A DNA stretch of 64,000 nt from Clostridium sp. MCC353 (GCF_018785315.1 NZ_WQPN01000036.1:1-64000), one strand, 5' to 3'; numbered from the stretch's first letter, positions 33,883 to 43,203 are shown. Numbers and translations are program-made. Notes: generated by a model not told the origin, from the letters alone.

Positions 33883-34712
33883 GTGGGACAAAGACAGGCA
33901 TTTTTCAATTAGAAAAAGGGGAAAAGAAGACGATCAGTACATTGTTCTGGCGAAGTATGTGGCTGTTGGTTGGCATTAACTGGGTAAGGATGCAAGGCAT
34001 TGTGGTAGCATGGGTACTGGAACCGATTTTGCGGAAAATATATAAAGATGATGACCAGTATTACGCCGCATTAAAACGCCACTCAGTATTTTTCAACACA
34101 ACACCGCAGATGGCTCCCTTTATTCTGGGGCTGGCTGTTTCGATGGAAGAAGAAAATGTAAAGAATCCGGAAGGGTTTGATGTAGAGTCCATTAATGGTA
34201 TCAAAGTGGGATTGATGGGGCCATTTGCCGGAATTGGTGATTCTTTCTTTGTTGGTACGTTCCGTATCATCGCAACCGGCCTTTCTTTGGGGCTCTGTCA
34301 GCAGGGGAGTTTTCTGGGGCCGATTCTGTTTATGCTGGCGTTTAATATTCCGGCCATGGCATTCCGGTGGTTTGGCGGTATTCTTGGATATAAGCTAGGA
34401 GGTTCTTACATAACGAAAGCAACACAGTCCGGGCTGATTATATCGATTACAAAATCTGCGGCAATTATGGGGTTGATTATGATTGGTGTATTATCTGCTC
34501 AATCAGTTAATTTTTCCTTTGCAATAGAACCACAAATCGGCGGTCAGGTCTTGAACCTTCAAGGCTATCTGGATCAGATTTTGTTGGGCTTAATTCCCAT
34601 CAGTTGTGTTCTGGGGTGCTATCATATGCTGAAAAAGAAAGTGAATCCAATTTATATTATTATCGGAATTCTGGCAGTGTCATTTGTATTTTCTTTCTTT
34701 GGGATTGCATAG
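33879..34712 (+). CDS. PTS mannose/fructose/sorbose-family component IID
   Basis: A 277-residue membrane subunit that pairs with IIC to form the sugar channel. Family marks are FWRSMWLLVGINWVRMQG near residue 27, NTTPQMAPFILGLAVSMEE and GLMGPFAGIGDSFFVGT. Start coupled to IIC by ATGA with AAAGGGAGG upstream. The mannose-family PTS includes importers for glycosaminoglycan disaccharides, which fits the GH88 gene downstream. Confidence 0.94.
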   Translation: MSGTKTGIFQLEKGEKKTISTLFWRSMWLLVGINWVRMQGIVVAWVLEPILRKIYKDDDQYYAALKRHSVFFNTTPQMAPFILGLAVSMEEENVKNPEGFDVESINGIKVGLMGPFAGIGDSFFVGTFRIIATGLSLGLCQQGSFLGPILFMLAFNIPAMAFRWFGGILGYKLGGSYITKATQSGLIISITKSAAIMGLIMIGVLSAQSVNFSFAIEPQIGGQVLNLQGYLDQILLGLIPISCVLGCYHMLKKKVNPIYIIIGILAVSFVFSFFGIA

Positions 34713-34714
34713 CG

Positions 34715-35557
34715 ATGAGGATTGGATTGATTCAGACAAAGCAAAATCAGAACTATGACTTTCACCAAAAGGGTTGTTTTGAAACAGTGGAAGAAGCCCG
34801 GAAAAACCAAAGCGCAATGGTAGAAAAAACAATTGCTATGGTGGAAGCAGCAGGGAAAAAGGGCTGCGATCTGGTGGTGACACCAGAGGCAATTAATTTT
34901 CCGGGTTTAAAGCGATTTCATGGCGGGGATCTGGAAGATCTGGTTCCCGATATGTCAGATGTGCTATGGGAACGTCTTGGTAGTCTGGCCAAAAAGGGGA
35001 GCTTTTGGCTAGCGGCCGGAGCGTTTTTGAAGCGTCAGAAAATGGACGGAACATATGGCTGCTATAACAGTGCGGTAATCTTTGATGCAGAGGGAAAAAT
35101 TGTATCCGTCTATGATAAGATTCACACTGGCAGGGATGAGGGGATTGAAAGTGGAGATCACTATCTTGTGTTTGCCATGCCAGAGGGTAATGTGGGAATC
35201 TGCATTTGCTGGGATATTCAGTTCCCGGAAACGGCAAGGGAACTGGCATTGAGAGGGGCGGACTTAATCATAGTTCCAACATGGGGCTGGGAATCGCTTT
35301 ATTCCACTGCCAGAGCCTATGAAAATGGAATATTTGTTGCCGCTGCAATGGGCGTTCCGTATAAAAAACCGATTGATGGAGTGCGGACCCCCAGCCAGGT
35401 CATTGGGCCGGATGGCCGGATTCTGGCTACAGGCCCCGCTGATGGTGATGCAGTTATCATTTGCGATATTGAATTAAGGGAAACGAAAAAGTATAAAGAA
35501 CTCCGGATGGGGGATCGGCGGCCGGATACGTATACCATGATAGGAGCGAGGTGGTAA
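34715..35557 (+). CDS. Carbon-nitrogen hydrolase (nitrilase superfamily amidase)
   Basis: A 280-residue amidohydrolase. The catalytic triad of the superfamily is visible as Glu58 (VTPEA), Lys135 (YDKIHTG) and Cys165 (ICICWDIQFPE). Length and motifs fit amidases rather than true nitrilases. The start is 2 bases after the IID stop with no strong ribosome binding site, so it is likely translated by coupling. In a sugar operon it could deacylate or open an amide of an amino sugar; the substrate is unknown. Confidence 0.9.
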   Translation: MRIGLIQTKQNQNYDFHQKGCFETVEEARKNQSAMVEKTIAMVEAAGKKGCDLVVTPEAINFPGLKRFHGGDLEDLVPDMSDVLWERLGSLAKKGSFWLAAGAFLKRQKMDGTYGCYNSAVIFDAEGKIVSVYDKIHTGRDEGIESGDHYLVFAMPEGNVGICICWDIQFPETARELALRGADLIIVPTWGWESLYSTARAYENGIFVAAAMGVPYKKPIDGVRTPSQVIGPDGRILATGPADGDAVIICDIELRETKKYKELRMGDRRPDTYTMIGARW

Positions 35558-35559
35558 GA

Positions 35560-36345
35560 ATGAAAAAGTTGCTGTGCGTGGACCTGGATGGTACTCTTCT
35601 AAATTGTAAAAAAGAGTTAACGGAGGAAAATCGGCAGGCAGTCAGACTTGCCTATGAACGTGGTATGGAAATTTGTATTGCTTCCGGAAGAACGTATGGG
35701 GCAGCCTCTGCCTATTTAAAGGAAATGGGAATTGAGGGGAGTGTTGTGGCTTTAAATGGAGGCCAGGTGGTACACAGAGACGTGGAAATTCTACGTGAGA
35801 CGATGGCGGCAGAAGTAGTCCGGGCAGCGGCCCGGATTATTTTGGCAACAGGGGCATGTGGATATTTTAATGATGGCAGCCGGACAATCGTAGTAAATGG
35901 TTCTCAAAAGTGGAAGGGATCGAACCCGCAGCCAATGGAATTTTTATCGGACGAGGAGTTGATTCACTGGTTGGAATCTGAACAAACAGGAATCATTAAA
36001 GTCAGCATTCAGGAAAGCGATGGGGAAAGGCTGGAGATGATACGCAGCTGTTTGTCTGGCCTGGAGGCATCGATTGCAAAATCTGATGTGGATTATTTGG
36101 ATGTCTATGGTAAACAACAATCAAAATGGACCGGGATTGAGGCGCTGCTTCGGCATTTAAACATTAAGGCTGCCGATTGTGTTGCGTTTGGTGACAATGA
36201 AAATGATTATGAAATGATAAAACACAGCGGTCTTGGTATTGTCATGAGCAATGGAACTGAGAAACTAAAAGCGCTGGCGGATCGTATTACTTCGAGTAAC
36301 GAAGAAAACGGCGTTGCCAACGGACTTTATAAGTGGGTATTGTGA
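35560..36345 (+). CDS. Cof-type HAD-IIB phosphatase
   Basis: A 261-residue HAD hydrolase. Nucleophile motif LLCVDLDGTLLN at the start, a type IIB cap, and the acidic motif VAFGDNENDYEMI near the end. Probably dephosphorylates a sugar phosphate made by the PTS. ATG 35560 is preceded by GAGGTGG; a GTG three codons earlier is the alternative. It overlaps the end of the amidase gene region by none with this start. Confidence 0.92.
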   Translation: MKKLLCVDLDGTLLNCKKELTEENRQAVRLAYERGMEICIASGRTYGAASAYLKEMGIEGSVVALNGGQVVHRDVEILRETMAAEVVRAAARIILATGACGYFNDGSRTIVVNGSQKWKGSNPQPMEFLSDEELIHWLESEQTGIIKVSIQESDGERLEMIRSCLSGLEASIAKSDVDYLDVYGKQQSKWTGIEALLRHLNIKAADCVAFGDNENDYEMIKHSGLGIVMSNGTEKLKALADRITSSNEENGVANGLYKWVL

Positions 36346-36365
36346 TAAGAAGGAGATTATTAGAT

Positions 36366-36785
36366 ATGGACAAGAAGAAAATGATACTAGTGTCGCATGG
36401 AAAGCTGGCAGAGGGAATGCTGCATTCGGTGCAGATGATTGTTGGGGAGAACAGTGATTTATCCGCTATGGGGATGCTGCCGGGAGAACATTACCAGCCA
36501 ATGGTTGATACAATTGAACAGGAATTAATCAATCATCCGGATACACAATATCTTGTAGTGGCTGATTTGCTGGGAGGCAGTGTCTGCAATGGCATGACAA
36601 TGCTGACCGGTTATCCGAATATGAAGTTGGTTGCGGGAATGAATATGGGACTTGTGATAGCACTTTTACTGTCGCCGGGGGCTTTGAGTGATGAGGCGAT
36701 TGATGACGCGATTGCCCAGACTGTTTCGATGAATCACAGGGTGGTACTGGAAATGAAAACAGGGGACAAAGAGGATTTCTTTTAA
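36366..36785 (+). CDS. PTS mannose/fructose/sorbose-family component IIA
   Basis: A 139-residue phosphocarrier. The start MDKKKMILVSHGKLAEG holds the phosphorylated His11 in the VSHG motif; VADLLGGSVCNGMTML is the other family mark. AAGGAGAT lies 10 bases upstream. The complete IIA, IIB, IIC, IID set is therefore present. Confidence 0.94.
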   Translation: MDKKKMILVSHGKLAEGMLHSVQMIVGENSDLSAMGMLPGEHYQPMVDTIEQELINHPDTQYLVVADLLGGSVCNGMTMLTGYPNMKLVAGMNMGLVIALLLSPGALSDEAIDDAIAQTVSMNHRVVLEMKTGDKEDFF

Positions 36786-36802
36786 AAGAGCAGGAGAGCG
36801 AA

Positions 36803-37939
36803 ATGAAAGAGTGGATGAGTGAAGCGGATCAGAAGTGGGCAGAAGAAATATATCAGAAACTGGTCATAAAACTGAAGGCGGAATGTAATCGGATTGGCGG
36901 TAAAATTCCATATATAGCAAAAAATGGTATTTATCAAGAAGATAAATCAGAAACGGATATCACTTGGTGGACCAACGGATTTTGGGCAGGTATGATGTGG
37001 CAGATGTATCACGCTGCAGGGGATGAGCAATATCGAGAGGCAGCAGAAGAGGTTGAGAAAAAACTGGATCAGGCTTTTGATGTATATACGGGTTTGCATC
37101 ATGATGTTGGATTTATGTGGCTCCATTCGGCAGTAGCGGATTACCGTTTGACTGGGAGTGAACGTTCTTTGGCCAGAGGGCTTCATGCTGCGCATTTGCT
37201 GGCTGGTCGTTATAATCCACGAGGTAAATTTTTGCGATCATGGAATAAGGATCGGCCGGGTTGGGTAATTGTGGACAGTATGATGAATATTCCGTTACTC
37301 TATTGGGCGGCAGAGGTGACAGGAGATCCACGGTTTCGTTACATTGCTATGGATCATGCCGATACGGTAATGCAATATACAGTCCGTGGTGATGGTTCCT
37401 GTAATCATATTATTGTTTTGAATCCGGAAAATGGTGAACTTCTGGATACTCCAGGCGGCCAGGGCTATGGGTGCGGTTCCGCTTGGTCAAGAGGTCAGGC
37501 GTGGGCGATTTATGGATTTGCTTTAAGTTATCGCCACACGGAAAGACCAGAGTATTTGGCCACGGCAAAGAAGGTGGCTCATTATTTTATGGCTCAGACA
37601 GATGCAACGGAAGGCGTGGCGCTGCTTGATTTCAGGGCTCCTGCAGAACCGGTTTACTGGGATTCTACAGCGGGTGTTTGCGCGGCATGCGGCATGTTGG
37701 AGATCGCTTCCCATGTGCAGGATTTGGAAAGATCATTCTATGTGAATGGTGCAATGCGCATTTTAAAGGCTACTGATAGGAAATTCTGCAACTGGGACGA
37801 TCAATATGATTCTATTGTTCAGATGGGATCGGGTTCCTATATGACGGAGTATGACAGACATGTACCGATTATTTATGGTGATTATTTTCTGATGGAAGCA
37901 GTCCTAAAGCTTTTGGGAAAGGGATTTTTGATCTGGTAA
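36803..37939 (+). CDS. Glycoside hydrolase family 88 (unsaturated glucuronyl hydrolase)
   Basis: A 378-residue cytosolic enzyme that removes unsaturated glucuronic acid from disaccharides made by polysaccharide lyases. The family's two Asp appear at Asp101 (HHDVGFMW) and Asp158 (IVDSMMNIPLLYWA); GQGYGCGSAWSRGQAWAIYG is the conserved substrate region. GCAGGAG precedes the ATG. With the PTS this matches the streptococcal type of hyaluronan/chondroitin disaccharide use; no lyase is in the window. A terminator follows at 38049-38096. Confidence 0.93.
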   Translation: MKEWMSEADQKWAEEIYQKLVIKLKAECNRIGGKIPYIAKNGIYQEDKSETDITWWTNGFWAGMMWQMYHAAGDEQYREAAEEVEKKLDQAFDVYTGLHHDVGFMWLHSAVADYRLTGSERSLARGLHAAHLLAGRYNPRGKFLRSWNKDRPGWVIVDSMMNIPLLYWAAEVTGDPRFRYIAMDHADTVMQYTVRGDGSCNHIIVLNPENGELLDTPGGQGYGCGSAWSRGQAWAIYGFALSYRHTERPEYLATAKKVAHYFMAQTDATEGVALLDFRAPAEPVYWDSTAGVCAACGMLEIASHVQDLERSFYVNGAMRILKATDRKFCNWDDQYDSIVQMGSGSYMTEYDRHVPIIYGDYFLMEAVLKLLGKGFLIW

Positions 37940-38048
37940 CAATTCATGGATACCTGAATGTTGATCTCAGGTATGAGGACGATTTACATTAATGCTGATT
38001 ATACTTGATTGTGTTTTGGGAATTACCCAAGAATAATGTATTAAAAAG

Positions 38049-38096
38049 GATGGAAGATAGCTTCCAGAAGTATCTGGGAGTTATCTTCCATTTTCC
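38049..38096 (+). terminator. Rho-independent terminator of the PTS/GH88 operon
   Basis: ATGGAAGATA pairs with TATCTTCCAT, with inner CCAGA/TCTGG pairing, followed by TTTT. Confidence 0.85.
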
Positions 38097-38137
38097 TCTG
38101 CTTTTTTGAAAGTGAGTATGACATTTCTTAAAATTAA

Positions 38138-38380
38138 TTAATGATTTCTTTTTTCTGTTTTTCCAGGAGTATACCCATAGTATTTCTTATAACACTGCAC
38201 AAAATGTGACTCTGAACTATAGCCGGTAAGTTGGGCCACTACTGCGACTGTCAGATTATTACCCTCTAAGAGTTTTTTGGCGTTTTCCATCCGAACACTT
38301 TGGAGATATTTGGAAAATGAAAGTCCAGTGCTTTCCTTTAGCAGCTTACTTAGATAATGTTTGTGTAAGGAGCGTTCTAA
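38138..38380 (-). pseudogene. AraC-family regulator, C-terminal remnant
   Basis: The minus strand encodes about 80 residues of an AraC DNA-binding domain, including KHYLSKLLKESTGLSFSKYL, VAVVAQLTGYSSESHFVQC and YYGYTPGKTEKRNH before a stop. The frame is closed upstream by TAG at 38381-38383 and there is no start codon or N-terminal domain. It is a decayed neighbour regulator. The remaining bases to 38589 hold no other frame I can support. Confidence 0.8.
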
Positions 38381-38589
38381 CTAATTTTCCAGACATGTCT
38401 GAAAAGTATTTCATGCCATTCCTGTCACTGCGTGAAATATTTAAAACTAGGGGGATTTCACACTAGTTATTCTTTAGGGGGTTACAGAGCCAATAAAGGC
38501 TCTTGTGTGATTCTTGACACCTGATGCCTTTTAATTGAGACGTTGCGTATGTTGTTATTTTTCAAAAAAATATATATAAAACGATAGAA

Positions 38590-38633
38590 ACATGACAAAT
38601 GTCATGTTGTATTATACTATTATCAAATATAAT
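38590..38633 (+). promoter_or_regulatory. Crp/Fnr-type operator and -10 of the sulfatase operon
   Basis: Perfect palindrome ACATGACA-AA-TGTCATGT (38590-38607). A consensus TATAAT lies at 38628-38633, 22 bases from the inner 14-base core. With a start at about 38640 the palindrome centre is at -41.5, the place used by Crp/Fnr activators. No -35 is seen. The core has the same layout as PrfA boxes (xTxACA-NN-TGTxAx). Confidence 0.6.
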
Positions 38634-38689
38634 GATTTTATCAAATACATTGTATATGATGTTTAATAAAAACAAAGGAGGAGGTAAAA

Positions 38690-40057
38690 ATGAGTACTGA
38701 AAACATGGGGATGTTAAAACCCAAAGGGGGCAGGCTAGATTACTTTAACTATGCAAAATTTGCAATCGGAGGAACCGGATTTACTCTGGCTAATGTAATG
38801 GTTAACGCGTACCTTACATTTTTTTGCACAGATATTTTTGGCGTAAGCCCAATTGCAGTTGCGGGTCTTCTGCTGGTATCTCGGATTATTGATGCAATCA
38901 CTGATCCAATTATGGGATTAATTGCAGATCATACGAAAACAAGATGGGGGAAATATCGGCCTTACCTGATTGTCGGTGCACCAATTTTAGGTGTAATCGT
39001 ATATCTGCTGTTTAGTGCACCGAATCTGACTGCTAATCAGAAGGTGATATTTCTTTATATTGTTTATATCGCATATTCATTGGCTTTTACCATGGTGACA
39101 ATTCCTCATCAGGCACTTGTCCCAATCATTGGAAAAGACACCATAGCGCGTTCGATCCTTGTTTCCTGGAAAAATGTATCTGTTCAGATCGGGAGAATGA
39201 TTATTACAACATTCGCTCTGCCGCTTGTTGAAATTATGGGCGGCGGTACAGAAGGATGGGGCAGGTTTGGAGCGGTTGTCGGAGTTGGTGTTACTATGTG
39301 TTACTGGTGTGCAGCATGGGGGGCAAAAAAATATGATATAGTGGACTGTGCTGCAAAGAAACAGAAGGTAAATTTGAAATCAGAATTCCAGCTAGTCACA
39401 AAAAATACACCTCTCATTCGCCTTATGATTGCATATGGTACGGATACAATTGCGAATACAGTTATCCTGGCTATTAATATTTATTACTTCAAATATGTTA
39501 TGGACAGAATGGATCTTGTTCCAATTACTGCATTTGCCCTTACTGCTACTGGAATTATTTCAAACCTTGCACTGCCATTATTAAATGCAAAGTTCGGTAA
39601 AAAACAGTTATACTTAGTTTCAACGGCTTGTTGCATGATTCCTTTAGCTGCTTTGCTTCTAAAACCAGTTATGCCGGCTACTATTTTAGTCATATTAATT
39701 ACTGTATTTGGCTTAATTTCAACTTTGACAAACGGATTGTCTTGGGCGATGCTTCCTGATTGTGTAGATTATGCGCAGCATATCACCGGTACGAGAGGAA
39801 ATGCTGTAGTTTCTGCTACATTTTCATTTATGACAAAGTGTGCTGGTGCTATTGGTGGATTTTTAACCAGCTTTTTATTAAGTATAACCGGTTTTGTTGC
39901 CAACCAGGAGCAGGCGCCGGTAGTATTGACCGCAATTGTTGTCTTGAGGTTTGGGGTTCCAATCCTGGGATACATCGCTTCTTTGCTATCCATGTGGTCT
40001 TACGAATTGACAGATGCAAAATGTGCGGAAATAAGAAAAGAATTGAATCAAAATTGA
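38690..40057 (+). CDS. GPH-family (melibiose-type) sugar:cation symporter
   Basis: A 455-residue MFS transporter with about 12 membrane helices. It has the GPH marks DAITDPIMGLIADHTKTRWGKYRPY near residue 68 and ANGLSWAMLPDCVDYAQHITGTRGNA in the second half. Imports glycosides with sodium or protons. AAAGGAGGAGG precedes the ATG. First gene of the sulfatase/PNP unit; the substrate is likely a desulfated or sulfated glycoside. Confidence 0.94.
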   Translation: MSTENMGMLKPKGGRLDYFNYAKFAIGGTGFTLANVMVNAYLTFFCTDIFGVSPIAVAGLLLVSRIIDAITDPIMGLIADHTKTRWGKYRPYLIVGAPILGVIVYLLFSAPNLTANQKVIFLYIVYIAYSLAFTMVTIPHQALVPIIGKDTIARSILVSWKNVSVQIGRMIITTFALPLVEIMGGGTEGWGRFGAVVGVGVTMCYWCAAWGAKKYDIVDCAAKKQKVNLKSEFQLVTKNTPLIRLMIAYGTDTIANTVILAINIYYFKYVMDRMDLVPITAFALTATGIISNLALPLLNAKFGKKQLYLVSTACCMIPLAALLLKPVMPATILVILITVFGLISTLTNGLSWAMLPDCVDYAQHITGTRGNAVVSATFSFMTKCAGAIGGFLTSFLLSITGFVANQEQAPVVLTAIVVLRFGVPILGYIASLLSMWSYELTDAKCAEIRKELNQN

Positions 40058-40082
40058 TTTGGTACCATAAGGAGATAGAACG

Positions 40083-40115
40083 ATGAATAAAATGAGAATT
40101 GAGGCATGCATATGA
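40083..40115 (+). CDS. Ten-residue leader frame coupled to the sulfatase
   Basis: ATG 40083 with AAGGAGAT 6 bases upstream encodes MNKMRIEACI and stops at TGA 40113-40115, which overlaps the sulfatase ATG at 40112 as ATGA. The strong ribosome binding site belongs to this small frame; the sulfatase itself has only GAGG. It may serve to couple or tune sulfatase translation. Confidence 0.45.
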   Translation: MNKMRIEACI

Positions 40116-41554
40116 AGGCAATTATGGTTATGTTTGACTCTTTAAACCGGCACATGCTTCCACCGTATGGATATAAGGATATTGTTGCGCCAAACTTTCA
40201 ACGGCTTGCGAAAAAAACGATAACTTTTGATCACTGTTACGCAGGAAGTTTACCTTGTATGCCGGCAAGAAGGGAATTGCATACAGGCAGGTATAATTTT
40301 TTACATAGAAGCTGGGGTCCATTAGAACCGTACGATGATTCCATGCCGGAAATTTTGAAAAGAAACGGAATTTACACGCATCTTACAACGGATCATTGGC
40401 ATTATTGGGAGGAAGGAGACTGTTGGAAGGGACGCTTGAAGTGGGAGGTTCCGCCGCATATCGGAGGCCGGAAGGATGCTTGTGGAAGGCAAGAATACAT
40501 CAACCGCTATTATATGAAAGCAGAAGAGAATCAGTCGATTGCCGTAAATTTTGCCAATGGCCTGGAATTCATCGAAAATAATCATGGGGAGACTCATTGG
40601 TTTTTACAACTGGAAAATTTTGATCCCCATGAACCATTCTTTACGCCTCAGAAATACAAAGAATATTATAAGGATAATTATAACGGAGTGATGTTTGATT
40701 GGCCTGGGTATCATGAAATAACGGAAACTCAGGAGCAGGTAGAGCATTGTATTAACGAATACAAGGCACTTGTTACAATGTGCGATTATTATCTTGGAAA
40801 AGTGCTGGATTTAATGGATCAGTATGATATGTGGGATGATACGTTGCTAATTGTCAATACCGATCACGGATTCCTTTTAGGCGAACACAACTGGTGGGGA
40901 AAAGTTATGATGCCTTATTTTAATGAAATTGCCCATACACCACTGTTTATATGGGATCCACGTGCAAAAGCAGCAGGAGAAAGAAGGCAGGCACTGGTAC
41001 AGACCATTGACCTTGCACCGACCATCCTTGATTTTTTTGGCCTGGAGATTCCTGAAAATATGCAGGGAAAAGCTCTTTTGAAGGTTATGAAGGATGACAG
41101 CAAAATAAGAGATTATGCTTTGTTTGGACAACATGGGGTACATGTAAATATTACGGATGGAAGATATGTATATATGAGAGCACCTGTTAAAGGGAAAGAA
41201 AATGAGTTGTTTAATTATGTAATCATGCCCAATAGTTATCCAGGTGGAATTGGTGTGGAAGAGATGAATTCTGTAGAAGCATTTGCCGGATTTAATTTTA
41301 CAAAAGGAATGCCGGTATGGAAGATGAAGGGAGGATATGGAATCAAAACAATGGGATTCCCACCAAAAAAGCTATTAGAATTTGGCACATTGCTTTATGA
41401 TTTGGAAGAAGATCCGATGCAGGAACATCCAATCAAAGATGAAGAAGTAGAAAAGCGTATGAAAATCAATATGGTTCAGCTAATGATGGAAAATGATGCT
41501 CCAGAAGAACAGTATATCAGGATTGGTCTGGAATTAGAACGCAGTCTGTTTTAG
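40112..41554 (+). CDS. Type I sulfatase
   Basis: A 480-residue sulfatase of the alkaline-phosphatase superfamily. The C-x-P-x-R signature is LPCMPARRELHTGR with Cys49 (to become formylglycine) and Arg53. Metal ligands are seen as MFDSLNRH at the start and LLIVNTDHGFLLGEHNWWGK in the middle. No signal peptide, so it acts in the cytosol on an imported sulfated sugar. The maturing radical SAM enzyme is not in the window. Start at 40112 (GAGG upstream) rather than 40106. Confidence 0.94.
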   Translation: MKAIMVMFDSLNRHMLPPYGYKDIVAPNFQRLAKKTITFDHCYAGSLPCMPARRELHTGRYNFLHRSWGPLEPYDDSMPEILKRNGIYTHLTTDHWHYWEEGDCWKGRLKWEVPPHIGGRKDACGRQEYINRYYMKAEENQSIAVNFANGLEFIENNHGETHWFLQLENFDPHEPFFTPQKYKEYYKDNYNGVMFDWPGYHEITETQEQVEHCINEYKALVTMCDYYLGKVLDLMDQYDMWDDTLLIVNTDHGFLLGEHNWWGKVMMPYFNEIAHTPLFIWDPRAKAAGERRQALVQTIDLAPTILDFFGLEIPENMQGKALLKVMKDDSKIRDYALFGQHGVHVNITDGRYVYMRAPVKGKENELFNYVIMPNSYPGGIGVEEMNSVEAFAGFNFTKGMPVWKMKGGYGIKTMGFPPKKLLEFGTLLYDLEEDPMQEHPIKDEEVEKRMKINMVQLMMENDAPEEQYIRIGLELERSLF

Positions 41555-41578
41555 CAGTCAGAAAAATTTAGTGGAAAG

Positions 41579-42415
41579 ATGGGGAAAAAATACGTGTTTT
41601 ATGATAAAGTAAAAGAAAGTGCAGAATATATTCTCTCTAGAATCAATATGCCTGTAGACGTAGCGGTTATATTAGGAAGTGGCCTTGGAAAAATTGTGGA
41701 TACCATGAAAGAAAAAGTGATAATACCCTATCAGGATATACCGAATTTTCCTCAAAGTACAGTATCAGGGCATGCGGGAAATCTGGTATTTGGTAAAATC
41801 GGAGAGACAAAGCTCATTACATTTCAGGGAAGATTTCATTATTATGAAGGCTTTACAATGAAGGAAGTAGCCTATCCGGTATATGTTATGAAGCTTCTTG
41901 GAATCAGGAATATGATTGTTACAAATGCCTGTGGTGGAATTAATGAAACATTTGCGCCAGGAGATTTGATGATTATTGATGATTTTATTAATTCACTGGA
42001 TGTGAATCCGTTGATCGGAGAAAATGATGAGAGATTTGGTCCGCGTTTCCCTGATATGTCAGAGCCCTACAATACAATTCTGAGAGAAAAAGCAGAAAAA
42101 ACAGCATATGAATTGGGAATTAACCCGAAGCATGGTGTTTATACATTTTTTCAGGGACCTTATTACGAAACCGCAGCTGAAATCCGTAGATTCAAGACAG
42201 CAGGAAGCGACGCGATTGGAATGTCTACTGTACCCGAGACCATTGCAGCAAACCATATGGGAATCCGGACACTTGGAATTGCATGTATTACCAATATGGC
42301 AACTGGACTTCGTACCGGACATCACAGTCATCAGGAGGTAGTCGCAATTGCAGAACAGTCAAGTGATAAGCTGTGTATGTGGATTGAACAATTATTAGAC
42401 ACGTGGGATAAGTAA
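41579..42415 (+). CDS. Purine nucleoside phosphorylase (trimeric type)
   Basis: A 278-residue PNP. Phosphate loop VILGSGLGKIVD; STVSGHAGNLVFGKI; GRFHYYEGF; TNACGGIN; the base-binding Glu in YYETAAEI and Asn in CITNMATG fit 6-oxopurine preference. It splits inosine or guanosine with phosphate. A housekeeping enzyme in a sulfatase operon is unusual; it starts 24 bases after the sulfatase stop, so it is clearly co-transcribed. GTGGAAAG is a weak ribosome binding site. Confidence 0.94.
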   Translation: MGKKYVFYDKVKESAEYILSRINMPVDVAVILGSGLGKIVDTMKEKVIIPYQDIPNFPQSTVSGHAGNLVFGKIGETKLITFQGRFHYYEGFTMKEVAYPVYVMKLLGIRNMIVTNACGGINETFAPGDLMIIDDFINSLDVNPLIGENDERFGPRFPDMSEPYNTILREKAEKTAYELGINPKHGVYTFFQGPYYETAAEIRRFKTAGSDAIGMSTVPETIAANHMGIRTLGIACITNMATGLRTGHHSHQEVVAIAEQSSDKLCMWIEQLLDTWDK

Positions 42416-42438
42416 AATATAGACAGGGGAGAAGTATC

Positions 42439-43146
42439 ATGGGAAATTATAACTGTTCTGATTTATACCAAATAGTCCGAATTACCAATGAAATTGGCTG
42501 GAAAGAAAAAGTAACGGCAAATTGGTTAAAAACATATACACATGACTATATGAGAGCCAGAACAGTTCCTTCTGGAAGAACACTTTGCAGGCAGGACGAT
42601 TTTGAAGGTTATGTCCATTATGTCGTTCAAGGGAGATACTTTCATTACAGAGGTTCAAAAGAAGGGAAGATAAATCTGCTGTCAATAAGGGATAAACCTG
42701 ATTGGATTGGTATTGACAGAATCCTAACTCCGGAAACTGCAAATCCCACGGATAATCTGACATTGGAGGAATGTATTGTTCTGGATATAAAAAGTGAATA
42801 TTTTATCCAATGTATCAGAGAGAGCAGTGATTTTTCCATTTATATTATTAAAAATCTGTTAAACAAACTATCATTAATATCGCGGAAATCAGACAGGATG
42901 GTATTCCATAATGCGAAAGAACATCTGATTTTTTATATTCTTATCTACTGGAACAACCATTATGACGGGAGCCAGGAATGTGTAGTTCAGTTAAAGAATG
43001 ATTACATCGCGGAAGATATGGGGATTTGTGTCAGAACACTATATCGCGCATTAAATGATCTGAAAGAAGATGGGCTGATAAAAATAAGGAAACGAAATAT
43101 TGTTGTGAATCAATCACAGATTCAAAAGATTCGGGAGTTCTTCTAA
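42439..43146 (+). CDS. Crp/Fnr-family transcriptional regulator
   Basis: A 235-residue regulator. An N-terminal cyclic-nucleotide-binding-like barrel (about 40-140) lacks the cAMP signature, and a C-terminal winged helix-turn-helix is near 190-220 (IAEDMGICVRTLYRALNDLKEDGLIKIRKR). CAGGGGAG precedes the ATG. It lies in the sulfatase unit and the palindrome at 38590-38607 has the site and position expected for its kind, so it probably activates this operon. Ligand unknown. Confidence 0.88.
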   Translation: MGNYNCSDLYQIVRITNEIGWKEKVTANWLKTYTHDYMRARTVPSGRTLCRQDDFEGYVHYVVQGRYFHYRGSKEGKINLLSIRDKPDWIGIDRILTPETANPTDNLTLEECIVLDIKSEYFIQCIRESSDFSIYIIKNLLNKLSLISRKSDRMVFHNAKEHLIFYILIYWNNHYDGSQECVVQLKNDYIAEDMGICVRTLYRALNDLKEDGLIKIRKRNIVVNQSQIQKIREFF

Positions 43147-43203
43147 GCGATGATTTAAAAACTAAACGCTATGTGATTTACAATTACTCAGGGAGATAAT
43201 ATT

